The notes under the pieces were generated by a model. That model did not search any database. It saw only the letters and a program-made list of their open reading frames with translations, and was not told the origin of the DNA. Below are positions 6,188-6,916 of a DNA stretch of 6,916 nucleotides, piece by piece. The stretch is from Parvularcula sp. (lineage in GTDB: Bacteria; Pseudomonadota; Alphaproteobacteria; Caulobacterales; Parvularculaceae). Position numbers and translations under genes: made by a program. Every line of letters starts with the position of its first letter. Within the stretch, counting starts at the first letter, position 1. The stretch covers positions 1,205-8,120 of the forward strand of contig DNZB01000238.1 in assembly GCA_003506635.1 (NCBI GenBank). Direction: 5' to 3'.

Positions 6188-6193
6188 AAAGAG
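6188..6193 (+). promoter_or_regulatory. ribosome binding site of the YceI gene
   Basis: AAAGAG lies seven bases before the ATG at 6201. It supports that start over the in-frame ATG at 6135, which also would place residues ahead of the lipoprotein signal. Confidence 0.5.
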
Positions 6194-6200
6194 CGCCGCC

Positions 6201-6863
6201 ATGACCCGTCTCGCCGCTTTGTACCTCCTCGCCCTCGCCGCCTGCGCGCCGCGCGAGAAGGCGGCGCCGGCCGCGGCCCCTGCTCCCGTCATTCCGGCCC
6301 AAACGCCTTCGCCCGCCGGGACCTATCGCCTCGACAGGTCGCACGCCTCGCTTCTCTTCAAGGTCGATCATATCGGCTTTTCGAACTACACGGGGCAATT
6401 CCGCCGCTTCGACGCGACGCTCGCCTTCGACCCGAAAAACCCCGCCGCCATGGCCGTCGAAGCCTCGATCGACGTAACATCGCTCGACATCCCTGCGCCG
6501 CCGGAAGGCTTTCTCGGCGCTCTTCTCGGCCCCGACTGGCTCGATGCGGGGGCCCACCCGGCGATGACCTATCGTTCGACCAGGGTGACGCTGACCGCGC
6601 CTGAAGCGGCGCGGGTCGAGGGCGACCTGACCTTTCACGGGGTCACCGCGCCGGTCGTCATGGATGTGACCTTCAACGGCGGTTATGAAAGCTTTCCGCC
6701 TTACGACCCGAACGCCCACATCGGCTTTTCGGCGCGGGGCGTCCTCAACCGCTCGGTCTTTGGCGTCACCGCCGCGATCCCGACGCAAGCCCAACCGTTC
6801 GGCGTCGGCGACGCGGTCGCCTTCGAGATCGAAGCCGAATTCAGCGAACAGCCCGCCCCCTGA
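6201..6863 (+). CDS. YceI family lipoprotein
   Basis: YceI proteins have a lipocalin-like barrel; structurally studied members bind a polyisoprenoid chain. Many are periplasmic. This 220-residue product begins MTRLAALYLLALAAC, a lipoprotein signal with Cys15 and Ala at +2, so outer-membrane anchoring is likely. An Ala/Pro-rich linker runs to about residue 39. The YceI domain follows: GTYRLDRSHASLLFKVDHIGF at 40-60 is the hallmark first strand pair, with later GDLTFHGVTAPVVMDVTF near 141-158 and IGFSARGVLNRSVFG at 174-188. The ATG at 6201 is chosen because it starts the signal peptide and has AAAGAG seven bases upstream; an in-frame ATG at 6135 would bury the signal behind 22 residues. It is separated from the phosphodiesterase gene by 187 bases, so it may have its own promoter. 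Ligand and role are unknown. Confidence 0.92.
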   Translation: MTRLAALYLLALAACAPREKAAPAAAPAPVIPAQTPSPAGTYRLDRSHASLLFKVDHIGFSNYTGQFRRFDATLAFDPKNPAAMAVEASIDVTSLDIPAPPEGFLGALLGPDWLDAGAHPAMTYRSTRVTLTAPEAARVEGDLTFHGVTAPVVMDVTFNGGYESFPPYDPNAHIGFSARGVLNRSVFGVTAAIPTQAQPFGVGDAVAFEIEAEFSEQPAP

Positions 6864-6870
6864 CCGGTCC

Positions 6871-6914
6871 CCGAAAAGGCGCCCTTTCGCTACGGCCGCT
6901 TCGCGAATTTTCGG
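6871..6914 (+). terminator. weak candidate terminator after the YceI gene
   Basis: CCGAAAA at 6871-6877 and TTTTCGG at 6908-6914 form a seven-base inverted repeat eight bases after the stop. The spacer is 30 bases, with a smaller imperfect hairpin nested at about 6872-6889. No T tract is visible before the window ends, so this is only a possibility. Confidence 0.25.
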
Positions 6915-6916
6915 CC

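Noticed and set aside
6135..6200. In-frame upstream start for the YceI protein at 6135
   Set aside because: It would put 22 residues ahead of a clear lipoprotein signal. AAAGAG before 6201 supports the shorter start.
6171..6794. A 207-codon minus-strand open frame
   Set aside because: Antisense to the YceI gene; Arg/Gly-rich with no recognisable fold.
1..6916. tRNA or rRNA genes, CRISPR arrays, insertion sequences, defence genes
   Set aside because: I looked on both strands and saw no repeat-spacer pattern, transposase motif or RNA-gene signature. All space over 300 bases is taken by recognised genes.

Overview
The window looks like chromosomal DNA from an alphaproteobacterium. It is GC-rich and carries the order mnmE, mnmG, rsmG reading leftward. 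In many alphaproteobacteria this block leads into parA and parB beside the replication origin. The small DUF6489-type gene upstream of mnmE also fits this class. Genus or family cannot be fixed from the sequence. The left edge cuts rsmG, so any parA/parB would lie just outside.

Positions 1-4008 (minus strand) are one leftward gene string: a DUF6489-like gene, mnmE, mnmG, and 5'-truncated-by-window rsmG (its 3' end is missing). DUF6489 and mnmE overlap by the four bases GTGA. mnmE and mnmG are 47 bases apart, and mnmG and rsmG are two bases apart. MnmE and MnmG together modify the wobble uridine of certain tRNAs, and RsmG methylates 16S rRNA, so the string serves decoding and ribosome maturation.

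The most striking content lies inside these coding regions. There are four ParB-binding parS palindromes (TGTTTCACGTGAAACA or one base off): two in mnmG and two in mnmE. Three are read as Val-Ser-Arg-Glu-Thr and one as Phe-His-Val-Lys. A fifth palindrome with parS arms but a changed centre sits at the start of rsmG, where it reads Val-Ser-Ala-Glu-Thr; it may be a decayed parS. This DNA therefore probably serves both as tRNA-modification genes and as a chromosome-segregation centromere.

Positions 4009-4094 are a short divergent intergenic region with a weak promoter candidate for the leftward string. Positions 4095-6863 (plus strand) hold a zinc-less quinone oxidoreductase, a lipoprotein glycerophosphodiester phosphodiesterase eight bases downstream, a 187-base gap with small inverted repeats, and a YceI-family lipoprotein. 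Both lipoproteins have Ala after the acylated Cys, suggesting the outer membrane. The end of the phosphodiesterase gene and the gap after it may contain a dispersed intergenic repeat. I found no RNA gene, CRISPR array, insertion sequence or wholly new system; the embedded centromere is the main item of interest.
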